Source: Heracleum sosnowskyi
Lineage: Eukaryota; Streptophyta; Magnoliopsida; Apiales; Apiaceae
DNA: 64,000 nt
Direction: 5' to 3'
Assembly: GCA_030848705.1 (NCBI GenBank)
Contig: CM061238.1
Coordinates: forward strand, 78,020,685-78,084,684
Positions 48,388 through 59,498 of the stretch are shown here, in pieces (the stretch's first letter is position 1; each line of letters opens with the position of its first letter). The notes under the pieces are model-generated. The model ran no database searches, was not told the origin of the DNA, and worked only from the letters and a program-made list of their open reading frames with translations. The position numbers and the translations under genes are program-made.

Positions 48388-49869
48388 CTAGTTCTGTTGT
48401 GGAGCATGAATCAAATTCCATGCTTCATATACTGCCCACATTGGTGCTGTTACCTGAACTGGTAGTTGACCTTCTCGAGCTAATTTGTTCTTGTTTACAT
48501 GAGGTAGTAGGTAGTCATTGCTGCCCTTTACTTTAAGAATTTCATTCATCACATACTGCAAAGTTAGCCATACATTTGCAAGTGTTTTTGGCTCTAACCC
48601 ATAAAATGCTTCACTTACTGCATCCAGCATTCCTTCAACATCTTTTGGCATCTTCTTGTGCATTAGAGACTGAATACTTCTGAAAAAACCCAAGTCTAAA
48701 ATGTTTAGGTCAGGACTGTTTGGTGGTTGTTGTACAAGAATGAATGTGAAGTCACCTTGTTGATGCACTTGTTGCCATTCTTCATCTGATTGAGTAATGT
48801 GAGTCCTTGCATTGTCCTGTTGTATAAATATTACCTTTGGTCCTTCAAATTTTGGCCATTTCTCCATGATTGCTGGTACTATGTGATTGATAAGCATGCT
48901 TCTTGTTTCTTTTTTGCCTACTGACTCAACCACCTTAGTGATTATAGTACCCTTAGGTCTGTTTTTAGATGCCCTCTTTGCTGGTTCTTTATATGTGAAT
49001 GGAAATATGCCTATTTTGCCATCAAATATGCATTCATCTTGTGCATTAAACCTTGGTCTTGCAACTGCTGCAGTGAACATCACCTTTGGTATGAACTTAC
49101 TTGACTTTGCAGATCTGTACTTGCCTCTTTCATTTTTTTCTAAATAAACTCTCACTGCTTTCTTGCTAAGGTAAAACCATTTTTCGTCTATATGCACAAA
49201 ATCATACATTGCCTTATACTGCCTCTTTGTTGCTGCTGTGTCTCCCATGAGTAGGCCTAGAACCCATTCCATTCTTTGCATGACATTTGCATCTTTTAAT
49301 CCAGGATGTAGAGGATTTGTGTGAGGTTTTATCAGTCCCCTTTTTATCATTCTGTTAGCAGTACTGTGTGATACTTTCAACTGAGTTGCCAGGTCCCTTA
49401 TGCATGATCTATCTCCCATATTTATGCTTGTTACTGCATTAGGTGGCAGTTGGATTCTTTTCCTTCCGGAATTGTGTCCATCTGTTGCCATGTTGTAACT
49501 CTGCATGCATGCTTTTTGTTGTTGTGCTTTATTCCATATTTTGCTAATTGTTCTTCTAGTGACATTGAACTTGTTTGCTGCATCTCTTATGGCACCATGG
49601 TAAGGTTTACCTTCTATTTCTGTTGATGGGTTGCTTAGCAAGTAAATCAGAACTTGTAATCTTGCATCACAGCTGAGCTTGGTCCATTTTCTGCAATGAT
49701 GATTACCATCCATATGTTGATGTTGTGCATGCCCTTGTGTGTCTCCTTCTGCTGGTTCATTTAAATCAAACTGGTGGAGAAAACCTGCCATGCCTTCATT
49801 ACCTTCTTCTGTTGCTGGTGGTTGATTGAGATCGAAAGGGAAGCCTCCAACACTCATTTTTCTGAGCAC
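48388..49869 (-). CDS. mariner-like (DD39D) transposase, intact
   Basis: 493 codons without interruption. The N terminus has PFDLNQPPATEE and a second DLN motif, common in plant MLE transposases, then helix-turn-helix regions (RRTISKIWNKAQQQ; SHSTANRMIKRGLIKPHTN) that should bind the terminal repeats. The catalytic core shows VHIDEKWFYLSKK (first Asp), IFIQQDNARTH (second Asp) and SPDLNILDLGFFRSIQ. Counting from the Asp of QQDNA, the Asp of NILD comes after 39 residues, matching the plant DD39D class. Cuts and re-inserts the element at TA. An alternative start is the second Met at 49857. Transcription must start between 49870 and the right terminus. Confidence 0.95.
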   Translation of the reverse strand: MLRKMSVGGFPFDLNQPPATEEGNEGMAGFLHQFDLNEPAEGDTQGHAQHQHMDGNHHCRKWTKLSCDARLQVLIYLLSNPSTEIEGKPYHGAIRDAANKFNVTRRTISKIWNKAQQQKACMQSYNMATDGHNSGRKRIQLPPNAVTSINMGDRSCIRDLATQLKVSHSTANRMIKRGLIKPHTNPLHPGLKDANVMQRMEWVLGLLMGDTAATKRQYKAMYDFVHIDEKWFYLSKKAVRVYLEKNERGKYRSAKSSKFIPKVMFTAAVARPRFNAQDECIFDGKIGIFPFTYKEPAKRASKNRPKGTIITKVVESVGKKETRSMLINHIVPAIMEKWPKFEGPKVIFIQQDNARTHITQSDEEWQQVHQQGDFTFILVQQPPNSPDLNILDLGFFRSIQSLMHKKMPKDVEGMLDAVSEAFYGLEPKTLANVWLTLQYVMNEILKVKGSNDYLLPHVNKNKLAREGQLPVQVTAPMWAVYEAWNLIHAPQQN

Positions 49870-50171
49870 AGAATGGCCAAGCAGTGATGCCTTACTTTCT
49901 TCTTTGTAATCTGTTTTATATGTAATCTGTGTATATGTAATTTGCTTATGTAATCACATTTTTCTTATGTAATCTGTTTATGTGGACAGCTCTGCTTGGC
50001 TGTTTTGAATTGTAAAGTAAAATGGAGGGAAAGTTTATCTACTTTTCCCCCCATAAACCATTATGTTAGCAGCATCCTAATCCCCCAAATGATTGTTAGA
50101 CATTTGTTTATTGTTTTTCTTAAAACTTGTGTTTTTTCCCAAATGGGAAGATTATTTTGTGACAGAGGGAG

Positions 50172-50950
50172 TAGTATTTTAATTGTGATTTTTTTGACAA
50201 TATGCATGTAGATGTAGAGTAAATTAATCGATAAGAATTTGGAAGGTACAACTTACAAAGTACACCGCGTACATCGTCTCATCATTTATGTTGACTATTC
50301 CTTCCCTAATTTACCGTTGTGGATAAAGAATCAAACCACTCCCTACGTTTATAAACCTCCATAAATAAATGTTTGATAAATGAATAATCTCATTAAATAA
50401 ATATTTTTTTACGGTCCCAACTTGGCATAATGGAGTAAATGAATAATCTCGCTAAATGCATTATTGAATAAATTTTATTGAAATCTTTAAAGGTCCTATA
50501 TAAACATAAATGAATATTCACTAAAATTAAAACAATATATATTTTTATGATATATGTCATCTAGTCAAAAAAAATTATAAATTCATATATATAATTTAAT
50601 AGACTCTAAGTATATTACTAATACAATCTTATGAACACTCTCAAGTATATTAAAATAATACAAGCATACTATACTTAATTTAAATGTATAATTCATGTAT
50701 GCATATTATTGAAAGTGAATATAATATATGGTAAGAATTTTAAATTTTTAACTATTATCTTCTAGATACATTCAAATATTAAATTTTAAAACATCATTAT
50801 CATATTAAAGAAAATAAAAAAATTATCTATATGAATAAATATTCATTTATCGATAATTGAATAAAATATTCATTAATCGATAAATAAATAATCTCGTTAA
50901 ACGTATATATTTTTTTGATCCCAAGTGTATTAATTTATCAAGGTTCTACT
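50172..50950. other. AT-rich intergenic, nothing recognised
   Basis: No coding support. A CTCCCTACG word at 50339 hints at a decayed Tc1/mariner-type end, not pursued. Confidence 0.45.
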
Positions 50951-50952
50951 GT

Positions 50953-51191
50953 ATTAGTCCTATTTTTAATTTTGAGTAGTCAAATTAATCAAATTTTGAC
51001 TAAAATTAAATAAAATGTATAATTAAAAAAATTAAGAAACTTATATTATTGAAAGTATATACAATATACTTTTAAATTTATTTTAAAGTTTTTAAGAATT
51101 GTAAATAGATCATTTGTAATTTGTGGTCAATATTTGGTCAATTTGATCATTCAAAATCAAAAACAAGACTACTATTTTGAAACGGAGAGAG
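50953..51191. mobile_element. decayed MITE with right end GAAACGGAGAGAG
   Basis: TAGTCCTATTTTTAATTTTG on the left is the inverse of CAAAATCAAAAACAAGACTA on the right, with further inverted words inside. The right end is GAAACGGAGAGAG followed by TA. The left outermost ~20 bp are missing. The end word is repeated 53 bp further on (51231-51241). Confidence 0.5.
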
Positions 51192-51241
51192 TATTATTTT
51201 TTTCTCTCATAAAATAAAAAATATTTTTTGAAACGGAGAGA

Positions 51242-52018
51242 GTACTGAAATTGTAATGAATGTAGTGGCCATGAGCCCAAAACCATGTGATAATTACACC
51301 GCCTCATATAATGATAACCATCAATCCGCCTTACGTTATCAGAAAAGGAAGCGATAACTGGACCCGAATTTTTTTTAAAAACGATACGGCATTTGAAGAT
51401 GTCTCTGTTACTGTACTAAGCCTAAAAATCATCAAACCTGGAATTGCAAAAATAGAATGTTTGTATGATATTTGTGTATCTTTTGAGATATAACAGGTAG
51501 AAAAAATGCTTTTTTGTAGAGGTTTAATGGTGAAGCCGAAATTTTTTGAAATTCAATTTTTTTTAAAAAGAATAAGGGTGCAGTTTCTCAAAAAGCAAAA
51601 CACTAATTTTCAGTGAAAAATTATTGTTGTCGTCTAGGTCTACAACAGTAATAACGAACAATAAACACGATTGTATTTTTCTTGTTGCAATTTTGAGACA
51701 TTTTCTGATTTTTTACATCTTCTAAGAACATTTAAAAAAGTTTCAAAAATTTGAACACAGCACAGAATATGTACATAACATATAGCTAGCTGCGGAATCC
51801 CAAAATCGAAAAAGGGATGCCTTTTACAAGTAATTTAAAATGCTTATAATAATCTTTAAATAATAATCATTTATACAATTCTGTTTCACACTTAATCCAA
51901 CTCTTATGTATCGCCTCATAAGATCCAAGTCTTTTGTATCCCCTCATAAGATTATTTAAATAATTAGATTTATATGACTAACAAATAAGTATCATTTAAA
52001 TAATTAGGTTTATATAAC
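51242..52018. other. intergenic; one 68-codon ORF of doubtful value
   Basis: A plus ORF at 51287-51493 has no recognisable features. The rest is AT-rich. No transposon ends seen before 52019. Confidence 0.4.
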
Positions 52019-52595
52019 TGTTGTTGGAGGAATTTTGTAACAACCAAAATCGAAGGTTGCTGGAATAACGAATTATGAAAATTGGGGGATTTGGGATTTT
52101 TGGATGTTTGGGGGCTGGGTTCGTATGATGACTCCTCGGAAATTGAATAGAGAATGGGTTCTTTCTCTTCCCCTTTCCCGAGTGTCAATTGTCGTATCAT
52201 ACAAGGTGCCTATGTACCCTTTTATATAGGGATCAAGCCTCACGTAGTTCTTTGAAAACAAGTCATTGGATAAGCCCATAAATAGTCAGCGTTTATCCAT
52301 CCACACCACGTTCCCTCTCATTCCCATAAATAGTCTGGTTTTATCCATCCACGTCTCATTCCCATAAATAGTTTGGTCTTCACACGTTTTCCTACAATCT
52401 CGTGGCATCTCCGCATTTCTTTCCATGATTTGAAGAATATCGTTTGGAGATATTTTCCGTTATTCGTTGATTGAGATTGATTCTTTCCTCGTTTCAGGGA
52501 GAGGATATTACCTAGTGGTCAAGTAATTAATTATTAATCTGAATTAATAATTATTAAACGGAGAAATTTGGACTATGCCAAAACGTGGCATAACA
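52019..52595 (-). repeat. 3' LTR of the non-autonomous element
   Basis: 577 bp, TGTTGTTGGAG...GGCATAACA. Inside is TTTTATATAGGG and a block of near-repeats of CCCATAAATAGT plus TTTATCCATCCAC. Near 52381-52435 it contains the ACGTTTTCCTACAATCTCG segment that also forms the core of the internal tandem array. Confidence 0.92.
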
Positions 52596-52637
52596 ACAAG
52601 CCCCCAGTTCTTCAGTGTAGCTTGCTGCAGTGGAGAA

Positions 52638-52868
52638 CTAAAAATCATTGAGCTTCAAAATTTCTTCGGTCGCTTGGCGTTTTGTATATAGTCCGATTTG
52701 GCGTACACGCTTTTCAAGTATCATTGTCCACATAAGGATGTGTTTTCGTTTGTCCACGAGCCCTCGAGCTGAGGCTTTAATAAGATACCCAATTTCAAAT
52801 GTCAGGCTTTCAGCCCATATCACATCCGGTCCCACACGTTTTCCTACAATCTCGCGGCATCTCCGCAT
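52638..52868 (-). other. 76-codon open stretch in the non-autonomous element
   Basis: Reads into the array: its N-terminal 15 or so codons come from a repeat unit, and the rest is unique (SLTFEIGYLIKASARGLVDK; KRVRQIGLYTKRQATEEILK). The unique part looks like real protein sequence but I cannot assign it. Possibly a captured or ancestral coding remnant. Confidence 0.3.
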
Positions 52869-53345
52869 TTCTTCTTGTGATTGTAGGAATGTCTTGTGCC
52901 AACCATATCATGTCTGGTCCCACGCGTTTTCCTGCAATCTCGCGGCATCTCCGCGTTTCTTCCCGTGATTGTAGGAATGTCTCGTGTCAACCATATCACG
53001 TCCGGTCCCACACGTTTTCCTGCAATCTCGCGGCATCTCCGCATTTCTTCCCATGATTGTAGGAATGTCCCATGTCAACCATATCACGTTCGGTCCCACA
53101 CGTTTTCCTACAATCTCGCGGCATCTCCGCATTTCTTCCCGTGATTGTAGGAACGTCTCGTGTCAACCATATCACGTCCGGTCCCACACGTTTTTCTGCA
53201 ATCTCGCGGCATCTTCGCATTTCTTCCCGTGATTGTAGGAATGTCCCATGCCAACCATATCGCGTCCAATCCCACACATTTTCCTGCAATCTCGCGGCAT
53301 CTTCGCATTTCTTCCCATGATCGTAGGAATGTGCCATGCCAACCA
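52812..53345 (-). repeat. six-copy 88-bp tandem repeat
   Basis: Units begin near 52816, 52918, 52992, 53094, 53168 and 53270 with TCCCACACGTTTTCCTGCAA-like sequence; reading-frame starts recur exactly every 88 bp (52984, 53072, 53160, 53248). Each unit contains ACGTTTTCCTGCAATCTCG, CGGCATCTCCGCATTTCTTC, TGATTGTAGGAATGTC and ACCATATCACGTCCGG. Divergence among units is low. 88 is not a multiple of three, so a long reading frame cycles through all three phases. Confidence 0.95.
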
Positions 53346-54089
53346 AGAAATGTACATCTACCAATGGGCCTTCAATAATGTAATTTTATTCATGGACTCT
53401 CCTCTGAGAGTAGGGTCTTCAATATTAATCCTCCTTGAAAAAGAGAGTTTTCGAAAAAATTACCCTTATCAGATAAGGACCTTCCACACTTATTTTTGTC
53501 CATGCACGAGCTAGTGAAGTAATCAAATCATGCACTACGAATATTGCATCACAATTCTTTAACATCTCCATGATTCAGATTCTGCCCAGATCTGTTTTTT
53601 ACCTTTCTGACCCTGTAAACGATGTTTTCTTGGAAAACACAAAACATAAAAGTTGTAGAAAACGAAAAGAGCTTTCCTATGATATATGGCTTGTCAGAAA
53701 CAGACTTATAATGAATCGGGATTCAAATAAAATATCTGATGATTAACTTCTCAATACTGAAAAATGGGATCTGAATATGTTTTGTGATTTCGAGAATAGA
53801 TCGAAACATAATCTCAGAAAACACCAAGAACGAAAGTTGTAGGAAATCACAAAAGCTTTCCGGATCATAAAAAATCATCAAAATCTGCATGTATTAAATT
53901 TACTACGAATTTTATAAGATAATTTATATATACGGACAAAAGTAAAAGAAAACTTATCTTAATTTTGAAAAGAATCATGAATCACCGCCTCCATCGTTCT
54001 GCTCCTCCATTAAAGCCACTCCAGATCCGATAAAACCCCCCTTGTGCATGATGTAGATGATTTGATTGTCCTCCACAATCAAAAAATAA

Positions 54090-54110
54090 TCCCCCCCTTC
54101 TAGCGCCAAT
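54090..54110 (-). promoter_or_regulatory. primer binding site of the non-autonomous element
   Basis: The minus strand reads ATTGGCGCTAGAAGGGGG immediately inside the 5' LTR, the same type as at 26806. Confidence 0.75.
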
Positions 54111-54662
54111 TGTTGTTGGAGAATTTCGTAACAACCAAAATCGGAGGTTGTTGTAATAACGAATTATGAAAATAGGGGAATTTAGGATTTTTGGATGTTT
54201 GGGGGCTGAGCTCGTATGATGACTACTCGGAAATTGAATAGAGAATGGGTTATTTCTCTTCCTCTTTCCCGAGTGTCAATTATCGTATCATACAAGGTGC
54301 CTACGTACCCTTTTATTTAGGTATCAAGCCTCACGTAGTTCTTGGAAAACAAGTCATTGGATAAGCCCATAAATAGTCAGCGTTTATCCATCCACACCAC
54401 GTTCCCATAAATAGTCCGGATTTATTCATCCGCATCTCATTCCCATAAATAGTCCAGTTTTATCCATCCACGTCTCATTCTCATAAATAGTTTGGTCTTC
54501 ACACGTTTTCCTACAATCTCGTGGTATCTCCGCATTTCTTTCCATGATTCTTTCCTCATTTCAGGGAGAGGATATTACCTAGTGGTCAAGTAATTAATTA
54601 TTAATCTGAATTAATAATTATTAAACGGAGAAATTTGAACTATGTCAAAACGTGGCATAACA
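54111..54662 (-). repeat. 5' LTR of the non-autonomous element
   Basis: 552 bp. Compared with the left LTR it has one additional CCCATAAATAGTCC-type unit and lacks about 50 bp around 54545, as well as substitutions. Confidence 0.92.
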
Positions 54663-54667
54663 ATAAC

Positions 54668-55559
54668 TAACAAATGAGTATCATATATTATAACAAATTC
54701 CGTGATAAGAAAAAATCAAACACATAACAAGAGATAGAGTTAAATATTAAATTGTATAAGGATGATAATACTATAAGTTTTATAAAGTCGAGCAATACAA
54801 GAAAACAAAAATAAAATAGGCTCCTTTTTAAGGGAAAAATTGTTCAAATTAGCCCCACCCAGGCCTCTCCCCGCAATACGTATTGTATATCAAGTAGTCC
54901 ATTTAAGATTAGCCCAAATAAGGACCAATGTCCCACTTTGCATATCATATTGTAGCAAGACTTTTCTGTAATCACTCCCCCATAGCTAAATATTACTTCT
55001 TTAAAAATTAAAACATACTATACATTCAAATATGAAGAACAATATACATGTAACGCTACACTATTGTTCCCTAAAAAAGATTCTATGTATAAACTACTTT
55101 ATTTTATACTTTATCATCATTTACATCATTGTTGGAATTAAATTTTTGTTGGGTTGAGCTCCACAAGATTCTTCGGTAACCTGCAAAGAGAATAATGCGA
55201 GGGGTATGTCCCCGATTCACTTCCGGTGTGAGAATAAATTAATAGGTTCCAAGTGAGTAAAAATAAACGTACAAGAGCTTGTATTCTAATATTAGTACCG
55301 AATCCTTATTAAACCTGATTAATGCTAATATATAACCAGTAAACTATTTGGTTACTGATTTTTCGAGAACTTCCCGATCACGGAGGACATGCCTTTCCAC
55401 CTTTCTGATAAAAGGTTAGACTAAGTCATGATGGCTAACGGTCGCCTGTGGCCAACTGGGCCTTATTCATTAGGCTTCGTTCGGGTCGTTTGAATGGGCC
55501 TTATTGGTTGTCCAACCCAACCATTTTCGGGCCTCCAATAATTATATATTTATACTATA
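54668..55559. other. intergenic; possible LTR remnant at 55130-55550
   Basis: 54668-55130 is AT-rich without features. 55130-55550 is less AT-rich, starts ATTGTTGGAATTAAA and contains GGGCCTTATTCATTAGGC; it may be a decayed LTR, but no partner or boundary is seen. Confidence 0.4.
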
Positions 55560-56820
55560 TTATTAAAACCGAAACATTGAAAATTTTGGTTTTCGGTTAG
55601 TTTTTGGTTTTCGGTACTTTTTCTAATTAATAAATTAATAATATAATCAAAATTCGGGAAAGTTTTATTCTACATTAATATTTCACTATATTTTACTACA
55701 TACAAATCAAATAATATTGAAATCTAATAAAAAAAAATGGAAATGTGGGATCTAATTTGTTTAAATTTAGGATGCACCGCTACAAATATACTTCTTTCTT
55801 TTTAGGATAACGAAAGCTACTGCAAATCAAATCTTTTATGAAATTGTATTATTGTCAAGTTACCAAAATAGTAACTAGATGATTGACTTTTATAATTAAA
55901 ATATATTTTTTCTAACAAAATCTACTTCTTTTTCAAAAATATCATTACAATTATCTTTAAATTAAAACATATTACCTTTTATATTTGTTATTACTATAAT
56001 CTATGTTTTCCAAAAATATGAGGTGCAATCCTTACTTATTTATTTTAAAACATATTTTAATACTTTATTTAATAAATAATAAAATAATATAAAAATAGTA
56101 ACTAACTGATTGTCTTTTATAATTAAAAAACAATCTAACAAAATCTACTACTTTTCCAAAAATATCACGACAATTACCTTTAAATTAAAACATAATATCT
56201 TTTATATTTGTTATCACTAAAATCTCTATTTTCCAAAAATATGAGGTGCAATCCTTACTTATTTATTTTAAAATCTATTTTAATACTCTATTTAATAAAT
56301 AATAAAATAATATAAAAATATTAACTAGCTGATTGCCTTTTATAATTAAAATATTTTTTTTCTAACAAAATCTTCTTCTTTTTCAAAAATATCACGGGCA
56401 ATTACCTTTAAATTAAAATATATTACCTTTTATATTTGTTATCACTAAAATCTCTCTTTTCCAAAAATATCAAGTGCAACCCTTACTTATATATTTTAAA
56501 ACTTATTCTAATACTCTTAATTATTTAAAAAAACTTACCTATTTTAACAAGTGAACGTATTTTTTTAACAAATAAAATTAATATAATTAAAACACATCTA
56601 AAAATATTATAGGTAGTTATTTTTTTTATTTAAAACATGTTAGCTTTTCTATTTGTACTTATTAAAAAAACTTACTTATTTTAACATGTCAGCGTATTTT
56701 TTTAATAAATAAAATTAATATAATTAAAACACTTCTAAAAATATCACGGGTAATTACTTTTTTTAATTAAAACATGTTAGATTTTCTATCTGTCCTTATT
56801 ATTAATATTATTTTATTATA
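55560..56820. mobile_element. Helitron-like AT-rich remnant with tandem repeats
   Basis: ACTATATTATTAAAACCGAAACATT near 55555 resembles the start of the Helitron at 43141 (ACTATTATATAATAGACGAAACATT), and the body shares AAAATATCACGGGCAATTACC-type words with it. No hairpin plus CTRR end was found, so the 3' end is missing or decayed. Confidence 0.45.
55871..56545. repeat. three-copy ~225-bp tandem repeat
   Basis: Units start at 55871, 56098 and 56321 with GTAACTARMTGATTG-like words and share CTTTTATAATTAAA, ATTACCTTTAAATTAAAACAT and TATTTGTTATCACTAAAAT. Spacing is 227 and 223 bp. Confidence 0.9.
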
Positions 56821-57400
56821 AAATAATATTAATAATACCTCATTTATCTTCCTCAGCCCCATCTATATTTTTTAATATTTTATTATGTTCCAATTAATAT
56901 TTAAGTTTCTCATTTTATAATTTATCATATTAATTTTTACTTTGATTTTAATATTAAATTTTTTAGTTTATTATTTTTTAAGCCTAGTACTTTTTAAAAC
57001 CTAAAAATTGTTTAATACAACTTATTCAAACATGAAAAATCTTTGTACAACATAAATGAATAAGTAAATTAATATCAACTTTAAGTTAAAATTTTGATAA
57101 TATTTTGAAAAGAAATTCAAACTAAGATACATATTCAAAATTAATTATTCTTGGTCCACCCTACAGCAATGACATTAACTATTAACTACTCGTATACTTG
57201 GTAAATTACCTTCCCAAGTCCTAACACTTAACAATGATCTTTTTCAAGCACCACCCTTGGTGTTTACTTGGAGCATCACATTTCAAGGCACCATTAATAT
57301 GGGTACGAAAAACTACAAAAGAACAATTTTTCTTTAACAGAGAACCTTCACAAGTAAATCTGCGGTGCGGACCTTCCCTACTAGACCTAAACACCTAAAA
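56821..57400. other. AT-rich intergenic, nothing recognised
   Basis: No supported features. Confidence 0.5.
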
Positions 57401-57439
57401 GTCCAGTTCTTGCCTAGTAGGTATCCATCAAAAATGTTT

Positions 57440-57530
57440 TTGCCACTAAGGGGTATCGAACCCCAAATCTCAAACTATGAACACAATTGTTACACAATGC
57501 AACTTGGCCGCTCCTCGGATTCTCCATTTC
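57440..57530 (-). repeat. possible tRNA-derived SINE head
   Basis: The minus strand contains GGGGTTCGATACCCC (57449-57463), which fits a pol III B box, and CGGCCAAGTTG about 45 bp upstream, resembling an A box. No full tRNA fold and no clear tail. A plus-strand ORF (57365-57709) overlaps but has no support. Confidence 0.35.
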
Positions 57531-57719
57531 CAATTGATTTACTAATAAGCACAGGAGACGTGCTAAGCAAAAATAAAACACACAGGAGATCTCTTGTAAT
57601 GTTTCCCACTAATAAGTTGTATGGCAGTCTGGCATTTAGTGCACCACAGAAGATGTTGCTTAGTTCAGCAATCTCCCTCTATATTCGCTGGCCGCTGCTT
57701 CATTTTTAGTACATTTTAA

Positions 57720-58256
57720 AAAGTATTTCTTTCTATAAATTCCTAGATGACAGCTTGGAACAAAATTGAAGACTTTTAGATGCTACGCTAAACCTGATTC
57801 ATAGAAGCTCAATTCTATAATAAGTAGATTGTATATGATTATACTGTTTTTAGCAAATGGAGTATAGGTGCAAAAGCAATAAACAATTTTCATCACGAGG
57901 AAGTAAAAAAAACCAGACACGCGAGACCATTGGAGAACTCTCAGCTACAAAGACCTTACTGCCATTTGCCTATAGCTCACTGGTTCCTAAACAAACATGT
58001 TGTTACCTCAGACATAACTCAATCATACCCTAGCAACACCTCTAGTTGAAAGAGGGGTTGAGATTGTGGGCACTCAAGTCTATGACAATATCAGGAACAC
58101 AACGAATGTGAATCAACTCAAAATTCATTCTCGAGAGAACAGCTAACAATTGGCATGTGTGTCATAAATTCATGCAGTTTCAGCAAAATCATGATTTGTA
58201 CTGGAAAGACAATCTCAAATAGCTAGTTTTGGAGGAACACGGGAATACCTTCGTTT
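57720..58256. other. intergenic, possible 3' UTR of the fragment at 58257
   Basis: No supported gene. Less AT-rich patches at 57900-58100. Confidence 0.4.
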
Positions 58257-59356
58257 TTAAGATCGGATTTTTTTAAGCACTGGCCAGGTGAACCAATTTG
58301 AAATGTCCAGATTCTCAGCAGAAACTTCAGGAGAAAACCTGATACACCCATGCAGTAGCTCTCCCAGCGTGGTTTCCAGCAAGTCTTTACTTTCCGCACA
58401 ATGACAATCAGGGTCATCACTACAACATTAAAAGTAGCTAAAGTTTAAAACGGAACTACATAAGCATCAAAGACATTGTAAAAATGCACACCAATATACT
58501 TTAGTTTGTGAAGGACTTTCAGTACCAATAACTTCTAATTTTTTTTTTATAATTAGCAACTAGCAAAAATAGGTATAGGAAAATCTGCTTAATTCTCTAT
58601 CTTTAACAGTCCAAATTCCAAGGTCATGTAAATCTGAGAATCCAGAAAGATGATACAAAAAAAAAATACAAGTCAATATGAAGTATTAGCACCTGAAAAA
58701 CGTTAGACGTGTAGCGAAACCTGCCAAGGAACCACCAACTACAGTAATATCATTTTCTGATGTTTGCGGTGCTTATTCCTTTTTCCAATGTTCAAGTGTA
58801 TAAGCAAGAAGCTTGAACAAGAGCTCCACATACTAGAGGGTAAGTAGCATTGAAAGCAGTGATACTTGTATATCAGTATATGCATAGCACCATTCTTCAG
58901 AATAGCTTTAAAGGGAACATAATCATGAACATTAGTGCTAAAGGGGAAAATTACGCTTATTTTTTCCCTTTGATAATCTGATGTCTCATGGAATGTTACT
59001 AATCACCAAGGTAGAAGAATATACCAAAGGAGTTGCAAAAATGATCCTTCCGCTGGTCTGATATAAATATGGAGTGATTTATATTGTTGAACAGACTAGG
59101 TACAACGCAATGGACATAGCAGACAGACATGGAATTTCTAAAGACTTCATAAAGGGGGAACAACAGAATGGGGAAGAAGATTATTATCAAGGACAAAAAG
59201 ATACTATAACTAATTAACAAAACTTCTAGAACAAACTGTCGATCAATATAGTTATATTTGCTTAAAATTAAAACATCTGAAACTATTTCTACAAAAAGAA
59301 GGGTAAAATTATAGAGAAGCTCACCACACTGAGTGCATGAAGCTTCTTAAGTCAGT
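58257..59356 (-). pseudogene. 3' exons of an unrecognised plant gene (in-frame stop)
   Basis: Two exon-like segments join cleanly. 58832-58693 reads YVELLFKLLAYTLEHWKKE, then a TAA, then APQTSENDITVVGGSLAGFA and TRLTFF. 58419-58257 continues SDDPDCHCAESKDLLETT, then LGELLHGCIRFSPEVSAENL and ends WPVLKKIRS-stop. Splice borders (CTAG/TATG; TTCAG/GTGCTA; TTGTAG/TGATGA) keep the frame. A possible upstream exon near 59325-59356 ends KLHALSV. The helical first part could be a HEAT-like repeat end; I cannot name the family. The TAA in the middle and the missing 5' part (the ALBA gene begins 140 bp away) argue for a truncated pseudogene. Confidence 0.5.
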
Positions 59357-59498
59357 CTACAATGTTACAGGTAGCTGTCCTACTGTTAACTTGGAAACTA
59401 GTAGGACAAAAACAGTAAACTAAAACATGGGAATCGAGCATCCATCCTGCACAGGGTATAACAAACTGTGCATGCACTGAACACGCTAGAGTGACCAG

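Larger units (their letters stand above)
47025..50171. mobile_element. complete mariner-like element (plant MLE)
   Basis: Ends CTCCCTCCGTCTCATAAAA and TTTTGTGACAGAGGGAG form imperfect inverted repeats of about 31 bp, flanked by TA on both sides. The 3,147-bp element carries a full-length DD39D transposase ORF on the minus strand and an acidic ORF on the plus strand. No internal stop or obvious deletion is seen, so it may be a potentially autonomous copy. Confidence 0.93.
52019..54662 (-). mobile_element. complete non-autonomous LTR retrotransposon with internal tandem array
   Basis: LTRs at 52019-52595 and 54111-54662 are flanked by ATAAC on both sides (52014-52018 and 54663-54667). The minus strand carries the PBS (ATTGGCGCTAGAAGG) next to the right LTR and a polypurine tract (CTGGGGGCTTGT) next to the left one, which sets the direction. 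The internal 1.5 kb has no gag or pol. It holds six 88-bp tandem repeats and a possible short ORF (52868-52638). It must be mobilised by another element; the shared PBS with the outer gypsy element suggests a Ty3/gypsy helper. Confidence 0.9.

Noticed and set aside
52799..53320. Six overlapping ORFs of about 82 codons on both strands
   Set aside because: They are produced by the 88-bp tandem repeat read in rotating phases; no independent coding evidence.
52812..53345. CRISPR-like array
   Set aside because: Contiguous 88-bp repeats without spacers in a plant retroelement.
57449..57512. A tRNA gene on the minus strand
   Set aside because: B-box-like and A-box-like words are present but no cloverleaf can be folded; kept only as a possible SINE head.
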